Shown one piece after another: positions 26,401 through 33,619 of a DNA stretch of 39,933 bases. How positions within the stretch are numbered: position 1 is the first letter of the stretch; each line of letters opens with the position of its first letter. Source of the stretch: Cryomorphaceae bacterium (GTDB taxonomy: Bacteria > Bacteroidota > Bacteroidia > Flavobacteriales > Crocinitomicaceae); contig JAJTDX010000009.1 in the NCBI GenBank assembly GCA_021298235.1, positions 1 to 39,933 on the forward strand, in the 5' to 3' direction. Position numbers and translations under genes: made by a program. Under the pieces are notes generated by a model. It was not told the DNA's origin and made no database searches. It saw only the letters and a list, made by a program, of their open reading frames with translations.

Positions 26401-27131
26401 AGTGCTGCTGAAGGCTCGGAATTTCGTGCAGAAAAAACTTCACCCACAACAATTTCCTTTTTCCCGGTCGCATTCTTGAGAAAGTCTATCCATTTCAGCA
26501 TAAGCTTCTCATAATCTAATACCGATTGAAATTCAGTTTTCAAAAATCCAGCTTCTTTCGGATTGGATGGTGGTAAAAATTCTTCCAGTTTAAATGGTTC
26601 TGGAAAAATCAATTCTGTCTTTGACTGGCTACTTAATGCGGGCGTCCACTCCGTAAATTCTATTGAAGAGGAAGGGTCCAATTTGGAAAGAGCCATTTGA
26701 ACCGATACTCCATCAAAAAGAATATGATGATACGTTAATCCAACATACGTATCAAGACCTGAGTAAAACAAGTCTACTCGAAATAGGGGTGGATGCTGAA
26801 CATCAAAGCGAATATTTCGGCTAATCAGACAGTTGTATACATCGTCAGTACAACGAATTGAATCCAGTTCTTCAGCGTATACCGGATAAAAATTTTTCTT
26901 GAATCGGATCCTGAGTGGTGCATCATTTTCATGAATATAAACATCCCGAAAACGGGGAATATGATCAATCCAAGAATGAATTTCACGTACATCAATTTTA
27001 GTTGCAGGTACTTTGACAACAGCATATTCGATATAGCCGGCATGATCGCCCTCCGCCTGAAACACGAGCAAGCTCTCCTCCATTACTGAGGTCTTGTAAA
27101 CCTTTTCGATATCCTCTCTCGTAAACTTCAT
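20406..27131 (-). CDS. NRPS: C-A(Thr)-PCP-C-A-PCP-C
   Basis: A 2241-residue assembly-line protein. Domains in order are C (HHILFDG, H135-H136-D140), A1 (LIYTSGTTGQPKG about 509; MYGITETT about 651; YHSGD; NQNGK about 827), PCP1 (IQNGGDS, S882), C (HHLILDG, H1065-H1066-D1070), A2 (LHTSGSTGQPKG about 1477; NFYGPTETH about 1619; YKTGDWA; NQNGK about 1799), PCP2 (WVGGNS, S1855) and a terminal C (HHILLDG, H2015-H2016-D2020). A1 specificity residues read D-F-W-N-V-G-M-V-H-K, one conservative change from the Thr code DFWNIGMVHK. A2 reads D-A-H-A-V-T-F-V-V-K, which I cannot assign. The protein ends with a C domain and an acidic tail (EDIFDDFDF), so the next PCP must be on another subunit. The start shares a base with the 907-aa NRPS stop (TAATG). 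Confidence 0.96.
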   Translation of the reverse strand: MKFTREDIEKVYKTSVMEESLLVFQAEGDHAGYIEYAVVKVPATKIDVREIHSWIDHIPRFRDVYIHENDAPLRIRFKKNFYPVYAEELDSIRCTDDVYNCLISRNIRFDVQHPPLFRVDLFYSGLDTYVGLTYHHILFDGVSVQMALSKLDPSSSIEFTEWTPALSSQSKTELIFPEPFKLEEFLPPSNPKEAGFLKTEFQSVLDYEKLMLKWIDFLKNATGKKEIVVGEVFSARNSEPSAALSLGYFVQTWPLVVKTDVSVEEFRIVRNELIQRANEPVKHHYAPNTFDHCWVVEPSLKSDLDTAFYSTPHYALTITLNPNIGGTVVGMLWNLNKTNGQAAQQISHSFQKYLEPDPLSNETSEPFSFSETSILQLWQRNVEKNPHAIAVEDVNGTLSYDQLDKLSTALANNLDILPQERVGIHTSYSSAIIVSILAVLKKGGIYVPLDPTVSSERIAYILQDAGIRIILSDLNPSFDQTIISPHVQIDSNGSSFEWHEGSLKETCYLIYTSGTTGQPKGCAVNHGNLLNLFLGTQNRFNFNSQDKWILAHSYGFDFSTWEIWGALLNGAQLYIPDREQVKDTFSFHTILKEKAITILNQTPKSFYNFILVDSEYDVHSLRYVVFGGDKLQIDRLNGWMSRYSNVKLINMYGITETTVHVTFKEIEPEYHSNIGRSLPGYGIYLSSTLGEKVPDGFLGEILVTGKGVCNGYYGKPELTAEKFTDHGTIYHSGDLAWKVGDEFYYFGRRDRQVKIRGYRIELGEIEYLLKKRFADSDFTAMVIDDTKLIAFQKGRRISYDPSELRGYMPDYMIPSWCMYLEEFPLNQNGKIDEKQLIEFYRTGNENFNNQSVNSSFFIDLLSETLGRTIDADKSFIQNGGDSISAIRIINKLKKEGYSITVQSLFQPLPLRLTQLEKLKEIKGLDYLKEFQRTIVSGATNQKVYFPLSEAQQGILMDCLRKEDRSLYMEILNYEIPKSFSVEQIKEAYSRVCRANPILMSRLKRMGESYLFAMEDEVSEVMEIATSDLQEFDRTLSANGMDLYGSLSNLYIVTTESNYRVSWVHHHLILDGWSLGVFSKLMMDALNGIDIPYSDRFIRFLCQSHLEGNDTQFWQKVKNLKQQEKLIPLLPNRNSLTDYTKKNILIPFENKELVKDWNISEHSLALGLWSAFLSLLFRKNEFVLGNVVSLRSTDDYESLGMYVRTLPLYSQFDSEITAQKYLRNIFSLLQEDHAHKNEPLNAYVNADLFDHLFVYENYPVDEDLLASNGIRILDFQERTGASWTTIVYPKQEGFEFSVLSRTDSYAAHFVDSVLSHFADWVQALIWEQTLSKSIDCLRKNYPDGEAHKIELSKSILEILSPASDNIALVSNDRNWSYQELWREVNKLSEQLNTYGIQKNEAIGVDVHSTVHFTLSVLAIWKSGGITCAVDRRYPLNRKDFIYANAGVRFVFQGEEDLVLKKLNDHTPKILNEGASFILHTSGSTGQPKGVIQTHSCLINLIDWNRKSFGLNSNERILQLSSFGFDASFHEILLGLSLGATLIEVPLESRLDIHEIKSYILTQKVTLAWIPARLLNAVLDSDPFFFDECSSLKNIVTTGEALVLGADLKAWLLRKEIVLLNFYGPTETHVVTSFAVNGSNMSTQPCIGRVLPNCEIILMHENQPSIQGLPGEIWVAGANNAHGYLNDELQTEEKFVTFMGKSWYKTGDWAYRDENGDFHFIGRKDDQVKIRGFRVEPLEIERIITEIDGVNQCCILIIEERVTCFYVSSRTETELNDACSEVLPDYMVPSAWIKLDAMPLNQNGKADRDKLKSLSSTFSEPKHTDANYPNATLCWKAILGHADFGSESRFEWVGGNSIMLMKMQAWLERNYKVFVSVSELSRHATISLLEALLEKKFQESAQELPSELSLNPLQRNLLIAEIGSEIEVKSPFQLEFSIRLKKVLSNTEFENAVKILFDQFPQLTYVVDGAHDLEFAKLRRAQVNQVFFTPFEQNFRFDQPLIRFILRESVNVTLQWHHILLDGLSMGIILRCLVDILEGNFQKRTMPIFAFTEEKFVKNSDLRVRSIYEKASFKTRKINASELVQMEQIVLEERISLTNLIYETLAITHNTTHIAVAHVEDHPGVPGMFTDLRGAIFSQGKFSRYTNFCEEEISVVTNYMELPIHSDWVNEVHSLSPLCTKYPYEWQFVRMNDELEVTFYFSDSDQNAEHLFELWERNLNSILSGDAPLKLSSSEDIFDDFDF

Positions 27132-29854
27132 TACTGGTTTAAAATACTAAGAATATCATCGAAATCATCATCCTCAAGATTTAGTTCAGCAGAATTAATC
27201 GAGCTAACTTCATTTTTGCAGTCCAGCTGTTTCAATATTTCAGAAATAGTCGGCTGTCGAATAAGCCCTGATGCATTCACTTTCATCCCTTTAACATTCA
27301 ATTCATTACAAAAAGACAAAAGATCGATACTGCTCCATCCGTACCAGAGAAGAGAAACATCTTTTCCTCCCCATTTCTTTCCTGATCGTTCCAATTCATT
27401 AAACAGTTTTTTCTCTAGATCAGGTTCACCGGGCAACCATGGCGCTTCAGTTTGCTCAGGAATGACTGCTTGATCACGTAATTTTTCCTTGTCTGTTTTT
27501 CCATTTCTATTCATCGGCCAATGATCAACTGAGAAAATATGATCAGGTAGCTGATGTCTCGAGAATCTTTGTGACAAAATTTTCAATACTTTATTTGAAT
27601 CCAAAACTGAATCATGTATCGCAATGATGGCTCCCTTTCGTTCGAACACGTAAGCGTTTCTAGCATCAGTCAGCTGACAAAGCGAAGCTTCTAAATCCTT
27701 TATAGGAATTCTTTTTCCATGAACTTTAATAAAATCCTCTTCCAAACGACCCTTTACAATCAGTCCATATTCAGGATGTATCATGGCCCGATCACCTGTA
27801 AAAAAGGTTAACTCACCATTCGAACTCGAATATTTATCATGATCCCAAACTACAGGAATTCCCACACATGACCCTGAAATCATCAGTTCTCCCCACAGTC
27901 CGGCCGGAAGATGCTCTCCATATTTATTTCTAATTCGAAAGTTCTGATCTCCCAAAGGAAAACCAACCGGAAATTGATCCCCCTGAGTTTTCACCAGCTC
28001 GGTAAGGGCGGAATCAATACTCACCTCTGTGAGTCCGTAACTATTAAAAACTTTGACTTGATTATTGAGTGTCGTCCGAATATCTTCGAAAAAACGGGAT
28101 GACATGGGTTCTGAACCCGAGATCAACACCTTAAGCGATTGATTATCTTTTAAATTCGGAAGTAGTAATTTCAGCCAGGACGGGGTTGACTCGTAATGAG
28201 TTACACCTCTGTCATTTATGAGTCGAGCCAATATTCCGGGTGACAAACGCTCTTCTTCGGAAGCTAGTACGAGGGTATTTCCTGTGAATAAACTCCTGAA
28301 AATGTCCCCGAAAAAAACATCAAATCTCTGATCAGCAGTGGACAAATGCACCGAAGCATCATCAATAATTAGTTTTTTAGACCAGGAATCAAGCATACTT
28401 TCTATTCCTGATCGTTGAATTCCGATACGTTTTGGAATTCCCGTACTTCCGGATGTTTCTGCAAGATAAAGTAAATCCCCTTTCGGCAATTCCAAATCGG
28501 AAGATTGAGAAAATGTGACCGTTTTTCCGAGCTGCCAGGCATTGAGAATCTTTACAATACTTTCGATGCTTCGATCAGGCTCTACGAATACTAAGCTATT
28601 ACCTTCCGTTAATGTACTATCGTTTAATTGCTTTCTTAAATCACCGAAAGTAAGCTCTGCGGCTCCTGAATACAGTGCGATTTTCTCATCTGGTGCAGAA
28701 AGAAATTTTCCCCATAAATTGCTTGTAACATATTCAGAATGTATGCTGACCGGATGAAATGTAAATTGACTCGGGATCGAATTGACTAGGGCATGGACGG
28801 CTCTCAGATACTGAGCAATAAATGTTCTCCAGAAAATTCGATCGGCAATATCTGTTCTTACATCGAAGGATAATGTCAACTCATCCGTTCCAAAATCGAG
28901 CACATGCAGTCCGAGTACTGTTTCATCTTCAGCAGCGGGAAGGAACGTCAGCTTAGACTGAGCGAACATGTCAGATTGATGGTAATCCTCTTTTTGATAG
29001 GAAAACAAGACATTAAAGGCTGTCGTGCGACCGTTGTCATTTAACCACTCAAGTAAGGGATAGTCCTGGTGGCGGAATAGTTGCTTAATCCAATATTCCA
29101 ATTCGTGAAGGTCGTTTAATCCTTTATGCGGAACCGGAAGAAAATTGACAGCAGTAGGAAAAGAATTTCGGGCCGCCCTTCCAGAACGATTGCGTAGCGC
29201 AAAACCGGTTTGAAGCTCAATACCTACAAACTTTTCTATATGGTCTAATTCATTTTGTAAAACACCCAATAAAAGTGTAGAAAGTAACACCCCTTTAGAC
29301 TTCAGCTGTTCTTCTGCCTGATTTTTTCGCCATCCTGCTACCTGAATTGTCAAACGCTCGACAGGACCTATACCTTGTCCTTCTACATGCTTGATGTTTG
29401 GGATGTCTAATACACAAAACTCCGATAGGATTGGATGAACACCAAAGGCAATTTCATTATTCCCTTGAAATACATTTTTCAGTCCAGACCAAAACAGCTG
29501 AAAAGTATGGGCATCAGCAAGGGCATGATGCATATAAACTTCAAGCGTTGACAGCTCACTATTTCCCACAAGAGAAATTTCCCATAAATTTTGAAGGCAG
29601 ATCTCTGGAAAAACGTTCTTTTTTTGCAGATGGAGTTTACCTGATAGTTTTTCTGATACGTACCATTCGGTGAAATCCTGGGATAAGCGAAGATGAGACC
29701 ATGCAGAGGAGGCGATACAAGTATTCAGAGCTTCCTCCAGTTTTACAATATCCAGGTTCCTAATCTCGGCCTTTCCGCGGAGAATATTGTTGCGAGCCGA
29801 TCCATAGGTCAACTCCTGCTGAATAAACAGGTTTTGGTATGGACTAACTATCAT
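27131..29854 (-). CDS. NRPS: C-A(Orn)-PCP, likely first module
   Basis: A 907-residue single-module NRPS. A condensation-type domain comes first, with active-site HHALADA (H109, H110, D114; the usual final Gly is Ala). It begins directly at the protein N-terminus, as a starter or acyl-accepting C domain could. The A domain has LAETSGSTGIPK (about 464), NSYGLTEVS (about 604), FTGDRA (about 685) and RNGK (about 783). The carrier motif is the variant LWYGWSS (S842). Specificity residues read D-V-G-E-L-S-S-I-D-K against the known Orn code DVGEIGSIDK, so Orn is well supported. The C-terminus is an acidic-aliphatic tail (LEDDDFDDILSILNQ). As promoter-proximal gene of its operon it probably starts the chain, perhaps with a fatty-acyl cap; that last point is inference. 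Confidence 0.94.
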   Translation of the reverse strand: MIVSPYQNLFIQQELTYGSARNNILRGKAEIRNLDIVKLEEALNTCIASSAWSHLRLSQDFTEWYVSEKLSGKLHLQKKNVFPEICLQNLWEISLVGNSELSTLEVYMHHALADAHTFQLFWSGLKNVFQGNNEIAFGVHPILSEFCVLDIPNIKHVEGQGIGPVERLTIQVAGWRKNQAEEQLKSKGVLLSTLLLGVLQNELDHIEKFVGIELQTGFALRNRSGRAARNSFPTAVNFLPVPHKGLNDLHELEYWIKQLFRHQDYPLLEWLNDNGRTTAFNVLFSYQKEDYHQSDMFAQSKLTFLPAAEDETVLGLHVLDFGTDELTLSFDVRTDIADRIFWRTFIAQYLRAVHALVNSIPSQFTFHPVSIHSEYVTSNLWGKFLSAPDEKIALYSGAAELTFGDLRKQLNDSTLTEGNSLVFVEPDRSIESIVKILNAWQLGKTVTFSQSSDLELPKGDLLYLAETSGSTGIPKRIGIQRSGIESMLDSWSKKLIIDDASVHLSTADQRFDVFFGDIFRSLFTGNTLVLASEEERLSPGILARLINDRGVTHYESTPSWLKLLLPNLKDNQSLKVLISGSEPMSSRFFEDIRTTLNNQVKVFNSYGLTEVSIDSALTELVKTQGDQFPVGFPLGDQNFRIRNKYGEHLPAGLWGELMISGSCVGIPVVWDHDKYSSSNGELTFFTGDRAMIHPEYGLIVKGRLEEDFIKVHGKRIPIKDLEASLCQLTDARNAYVFERKGAIIAIHDSVLDSNKVLKILSQRFSRHQLPDHIFSVDHWPMNRNGKTDKEKLRDQAVIPEQTEAPWLPGEPDLEKKLFNELERSGKKWGGKDVSLLWYGWSSIDLLSFCNELNVKGMKVNASGLIRQPTISEILKQLDCKNEVSSINSAELNLEDDDFDDILSILNQ

Positions 29855-29987
29855 ACAATCTTAACTTAGGAGTAAGCATCCAGCAGAGAAATGGTTACAA
29901 GACAAGACATACTTGAATTAAGGTCAAATTTCGTTTTTTTTTTCCAAAAAATTGGTTTGTATCGATTAAATGATTGACAAAAACTCT
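29855..29987. other. intergenic region upstream of the NRPS operon
   Basis: These 133 bases separate the DUF1566-like gene from the first NRPS gene and should hold the NRPS promoter. No exact TAnnTTTG box was found on the minus strand. A run of ten T's on the plus strand (about 29935-29944) is followed by CCAAAAAATTGG. The CCAA/TTGG stem is too short to call a terminator. Confidence 0.4.
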
Positions 29988-30317
29988 TCAAGCCGAAACA
30001 GTTCTCACCAGTCGGATTCGGGCTTTATGCTGTTTGGTAATTGTTCCACTGCCCGTTGAGAATTTATTAAAAATGATCAGCCGAGCTTCATATTCACTGA
30101 ATTGAGCACTGCTCCAATATCCAGTCTCATGAAAACTCCCTTGACCATTCAAATGTAACTCTTTGAACATCCAAACGAGTTCTCCAGTTGTAGGCAGACG
30201 CCATCCGTCCATCAAGCTTGAAGAATGATTTTGAGCTTCGGTCCAGCTCATAGTTGTTTCAAGATCTTCTTGAGCAACCTGAATTTTTGTACCAGATGAT
30301 AATGTTAGTTCAAACAT
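29988..30317 (-). CDS. DUF1566 (Lcl-like) domain protein
   Basis: A 109-residue protein consisting only of a DUF1566/Lcl-type domain. It shows the WTEAQ helix, the WRLPTTGELVWMF core, GYWSSAQ and a final RIRLVRTV strand, all hallmarks of that fold, which is related to the formylglycine-generating-enzyme/C-type lectin core. It has no signal peptide, although many relatives are secreted, so location is unclear. The family's molecular role is not well defined. It lies upstream of the first NRPS gene on the same strand, 133 bases away, and 66 bases downstream of the WD40 gene. Whether it belongs to the NRPS locus or to the neighbouring chromosome is open. Confidence 0.75.
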   Translation of the reverse strand: MFELTLSSGTKIQVAQEDLETTMSWTEAQNHSSSLMDGWRLPTTGELVWMFKELHLNGQGSFHETGYWSSAQFSEYEARLIIFNKFSTGSGTITKQHKARIRLVRTVSA

Positions 30318-30383
30318 TTTGAGAAAATATACATGGATGAACGTAAATTTGCAGTTACTCTAACAAAAAGTTACCAAGAAACG

Positions 30384-31280
30384 CTATAAAATACTTTTCC
30401 AAAAAATAATTCTTTTATCGTCCGATGCCGAAGCAAAAGTACTGGCGCTTATCGGTACAAGTGCATTCACAGAATGTCGGTGTCCACCTTTTTTAAGATC
30501 TAACCGATCTTTGAAATCAAGCGTTTCCAAATCCCAGATTTTAATTGTTTTATCACGACTCGCGGAAACAAGGGTATTTCCTTTATGAAGAACTATCAAA
30601 TCATAAATCGCGTAATTGTGGGCAGGAATAGACTTAAGACAAGCTTCCGAATTTAGATCCCATTTTTTCAGATACGCATCTTTGCCTCCACTGAAAAGGA
30701 TCGTGTGGTCAGAAGGATGGAATAGAATTGAGGACACACCGTCCTTGTGCGCATAAAAATTTGAAATTTGATTTAAGTTTTTCGTCTCCAGAATCCGAAC
30801 ATTGCCATCCTGGCATGCCAATCCCAATTTATCGCCATTTGAGCTGACCATCATCCTTCGGATTTTACCACAATCAAATGGAAAATACGCCATGAGCTCG
30901 AATGATTTCAAATCCCAAACCGATAGATTTCCATCTGCATCAGCCACGTACAGGTGATGGGAAAATGAATTCTCCATGATGGAAAAAATCGCCTTTTTAT
31001 GCTGAACAAGGTATTTGATTTCTTTACGGTCCTTCAAATCAAAAAAGTGAAGGTCGCCATTCGCCAAACCAACTGCTAGCTTCGTGGCGTTATCAAACAA
31101 ACGAATGGAGTAGACGGGATTTTCGAAACGAATTGAGAATTTATCCTGTATTCCTTCATAGACCTTCCAACGTGCAACAAAATGGTCAGAGCTTCCGGAA
31201 TAAATCAAATTTTCAGAAAACTCAAGTGTGTAAATACCTGCTGAATGCCCTTGAATTTCTTTTAACTTTTGAAAAGTCAT
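30384..31280 (-). CDS. WD40-repeat beta-propeller protein
   Basis: A 298-residue protein made of about seven WD40 repeats, with repeat ends such as VARWKVY, LSVWDLKSF, LKKWDLNSE, IKIWDLETL and IIFWKSIL, and GH-type starts such as GHSAGIYTLEFS and GGHRHSVNALV. No signal peptide or extra domain is present, so it is a cytoplasmic seven-bladed propeller that probably acts as an interaction platform. The start overlaps the comA-like stop by four bases, so it is co-translated within the TPR-ComA-WD40 unit. This set of genes looks like Bacteroidota core genome rather than NRPS accessory genes. Function otherwise unknown. Confidence 0.9.
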   Translation of the reverse strand: MTFQKLKEIQGHSAGIYTLEFSENLIYSGSSDHFVARWKVYEGIQDKFSIRFENPVYSIRLFDNATKLAVGLANGDLHFFDLKDRKEIKYLVQHKKAIFSIMENSFSHHLYVADADGNLSVWDLKSFELMAYFPFDCGKIRRMMVSSNGDKLGLACQDGNVRILETKNLNQISNFYAHKDGVSSILFHPSDHTILFSGGKDAYLKKWDLNSEACLKSIPAHNYAIYDLIVLHKGNTLVSASRDKTIKIWDLETLDFKDRLDLKKGGHRHSVNALVPISASTFASASDDKRIIFWKSIL

Positions 31281-32095
31281 TCCACCTCTTCCTCTTCAGT
31301 TTCGTCGTTGACCTGCTTGAGACGATCTGCGTAATCTTTCGGAAGGAAATCAAAGAAGGTATCACCTCGTAATCCCAGGCGCAGGCATTCCAATGGAATA
31401 AGTTCATTGGGACCAATATTTCCCAGATTCACTTCAGCTCCGAAAAGTTTGATAAACCACACCTGTTGGTTCTTTTGTGGGGCCTCCCATAAAATACGTT
31501 CAGGAGCAACTTTTGATATGATTCGATTGATGAGTAAGGTATGAGCTGTACCATTTGGTCGAAAAACTCCAACGTTACCTGCCTCGCGACCTTCTGCAAT
31601 TACTTTCCAACTTCCGGCTTCCAGTTCGGTACTCATCATCTTGATCCATTTTCCCGGAGAAATGAGTATTCCAGCATCTTTCGAACCCACTTCTGAGAGG
31701 ACAGTGAAATTCTTAGACATCTGACGAATCAATTCACATTTCTCATCGTGAGGAATGATAATCGAACCATCTGAAATTTCGGCAACTTCGAGTTTGTATT
31801 TGTCAAGTAATTTCAGGAAATCATTGAACTTTCCTCTGGCATAAAACGCTTCGAACAGCGTCCCTCCGAAATAAGGTTTAATTCCAGCCTCACGGTATTG
31901 ATCGAGTTTTTTTTCAAGGTCATTGGTAACGAATGCCGTTCCAAAACCAAATTTCACCAAATCCGTTAGATGACCAGACGCCTGAATAAAGTTCGCAGCC
32001 TCATTGAGACTCAAGCCCTTATCCATCATCATTGTTAATCCTTTATCTCTTGGTTTTTCGCTCCTTTCAGGAATGAATGGCAGTTTAAAATTCAT
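31277..32095 (-). CDS. comA: phosphosulfolactate synthase (ComA) family protein
   Basis: ComA-family enzymes add sulfite to phosphoenolpyruvate to give phosphosulfolactate, first seen in coenzyme M synthesis. The 272-residue product shows the family pattern: KPRDKGLTMMMDKGLS near the N-terminus, then LVKFGFGTAF, YFGGTLFEAF, VAEISDGSI, VLSEVGSKDA and an EGREAGNVGVF segment. The length matches the family. It is followed by a WD40 gene with a four-base overlap and preceded by a TPR gene whose stop is six bases upstream. Homologs occur widely in bacteria without methanogenesis, where the physiological product is less certain. The acidic C-terminal tail (ETEEEEVE) is unremarkable. Confidence 0.88.
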   Translation of the reverse strand: MNFKLPFIPERSEKPRDKGLTMMMDKGLSLNEAANFIQASGHLTDLVKFGFGTAFVTNDLEKKLDQYREAGIKPYFGGTLFEAFYARGKFNDFLKLLDKYKLEVAEISDGSIIIPHDEKCELIRQMSKNFTVLSEVGSKDAGILISPGKWIKMMSTELEAGSWKVIAEGREAGNVGVFRPNGTAHTLLINRIISKVAPERILWEAPQKNQQVWFIKLFGAEVNLGNIGPNELIPLECLRLGLRGDTFFDFLPKDYADRLKQVNDETEEEEVE

Positions 32096-32101
32096 AGTTT
32101 C

Positions 32102-33502
32102 CTATTCTTCAGTCAAAGTTACAAATTCCTGCACATTTGACAGGTCCGGATTGATCGTGAATATTTCTCGTGCTTTATCTTTATCTGCTTCCACACAAGT
32201 CGCAAAGAGCAATAACGACTCATTCTTCCTCCCCATGAGCCATAGAATGTTCACTTTCAATACTCTTGCTACAACATTTTGTTCATCCTGAACACAAAAT
32301 TCATCAATGTACTGATAAGCCTCTAACAAAGCAGAATCGGCCAGGAGCGAAACGAAATCAATCAGACATTCCTCATCCGTAGGATCAAGCTCTAGGGACA
32401 GGCGATAGTATTCTTCAGCTGAATCAAAGTTATTCAACTTTTCATAGGCACCCGCAAGTACATGAAAAACACCAGCATTTCCCGGATCCAATTCAGCAGC
32501 TTTATGCAAGAACGTCAGTGCTACCTCGGTATTTCCCTGCAAGTCCTCAACGATTCCCATCCCTAACCAAGCATCAGGAAGACCGGGAGCAAGCTCAATA
32601 CTTCTATTGTAGCAATTTCTGGCTTTATCGAGTTGATTCAACTGCTCACATGCTTCACCCAGATAGGAAAGTGCCATAGCATCCTCTCCGTCAAGTTCCA
32701 TACAGCGTTCCAATGAAACAATTGCCTCCTCGTATTTTTCAATTGAGAGGTACACACTGCCTAAATTGAAATGTGCCGGACCAAATTCTTCGTTGATGAT
32801 CAAGCAGTAATCGTACGCCCAAATTGCTTTCTCATAATCCTCCAGTTTGGAGCAGGCATTCCCTAAATTGTACCATGCAGTAAAGGAATATGGATTTTCA
32901 TCTATAAAGTCAGAGTAACATTTAATCGCCTGTTCATATTCTCCCAACTGATCGTAGCAAAATGCAATTTCATAAATTGCACCTTCGTTGTGTGGATTGT
33001 TTGAAATCGCCTCTTTCAAGATGACAACAGCTTTTTTGAAATCTCCTGAATGGGCATATTCCATTGCAAGATCCAAATATATCTCATCGCGATCTTCCGG
33101 CTCAGCCAATGCTAGCGCTTGTTCGAAATACCGAACCGCATTTTTACGGTCTCTCAACTGACTAAAAATGGAAGCTTTGGTGAGTAATAATTCACAGGAT
33201 GGAGGCTCCCATTTTTCTATATGATTGATTATTTTCAATGCCTCTTTCAATTGCCCCACGGCAGAAATTGCCTGGGCTTTTCTCAGGTGGAAAATCGGAT
33301 TATAGGAAAACTGACTGATTGCGTGTTCGGCACATGCCTTTGCTTTAGCATATTGACTGTTAATCAGAAAATGATCAATCAGTGCCTCCAATCTATCGCT
33401 GTCTAAAAAACCAAGAGATTCGCCTTTCAGAAAGGCCTCAAATTTTTCAAGGTCTTCCTTCAAATTGCCTTCAAACCCCTCCTCTTCTTCATCATCAAAC
33501 AT
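32102..33502 (-). CDS. tetratricopeptide repeat protein
   Basis: A 466-residue cytoplasmic protein built almost wholly of TPR units after an acidic start (MFDDEEEEGFEG). Canonical repeats include HNEGAIYEIAFCYDQLGEY, PYSFTAWYNLGNACSKLEDY, FGPAHFNLGSVYLSIEKY and LPDAWLGMGIVEDLQGN, spaced about 34 residues apart. I chose the ATG at 33502 because the protein then begins with a conserved-looking acidic N-terminus; an in-frame ATG at 33523 adds seven residues. It leads the TPR-comA-WD40 unit. TPR arrays bind partner proteins; no enzymatic motif is seen. Confidence 0.9.
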   Translation of the reverse strand: MFDDEEEEGFEGNLKEDLEKFEAFLKGESLGFLDSDRLEALIDHFLINSQYAKAKACAEHAISQFSYNPIFHLRKAQAISAVGQLKEALKIINHIEKWEPPSCELLLTKASIFSQLRDRKNAVRYFEQALALAEPEDRDEIYLDLAMEYAHSGDFKKAVVILKEAISNNPHNEGAIYEIAFCYDQLGEYEQAIKCYSDFIDENPYSFTAWYNLGNACSKLEDYEKAIWAYDYCLIINEEFGPAHFNLGSVYLSIEKYEEAIVSLERCMELDGEDAMALSYLGEACEQLNQLDKARNCYNRSIELAPGLPDAWLGMGIVEDLQGNTEVALTFLHKAAELDPGNAGVFHVLAGAYEKLNNFDSAEEYYRLSLELDPTDEECLIDFVSLLADSALLEAYQYIDEFCVQDEQNVVARVLKVNILWLMGRKNESLLLFATCVEADKDKAREIFTINPDLSNVQEFVTLTEE

Positions 33503-33619
33503 ACGCGTTGATTTTGACGTCAAATTAGTGACTTTGAGTTTTTACTCAAAATGATCCAATTAAATGTTATGAACAACTCTTTAAAAACGATAAACTCCTC
33601 AATATCTTACAAAGACGAA

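Noticed and set aside
29935..29962. Poly-T run followed by CCAAAAAATTGG as a terminator
   Set aside because: The stem is only four base pairs and the T-run precedes it in plus orientation; it does not form a convincing intrinsic terminator for either strand.
29855..29987. A TAnnTTTG promoter for the 907-aa NRPS gene
   Set aside because: Only imperfect matches (for example TATGTCTT) without a well-spaced TTG were found, so no specific promoter was annotated.
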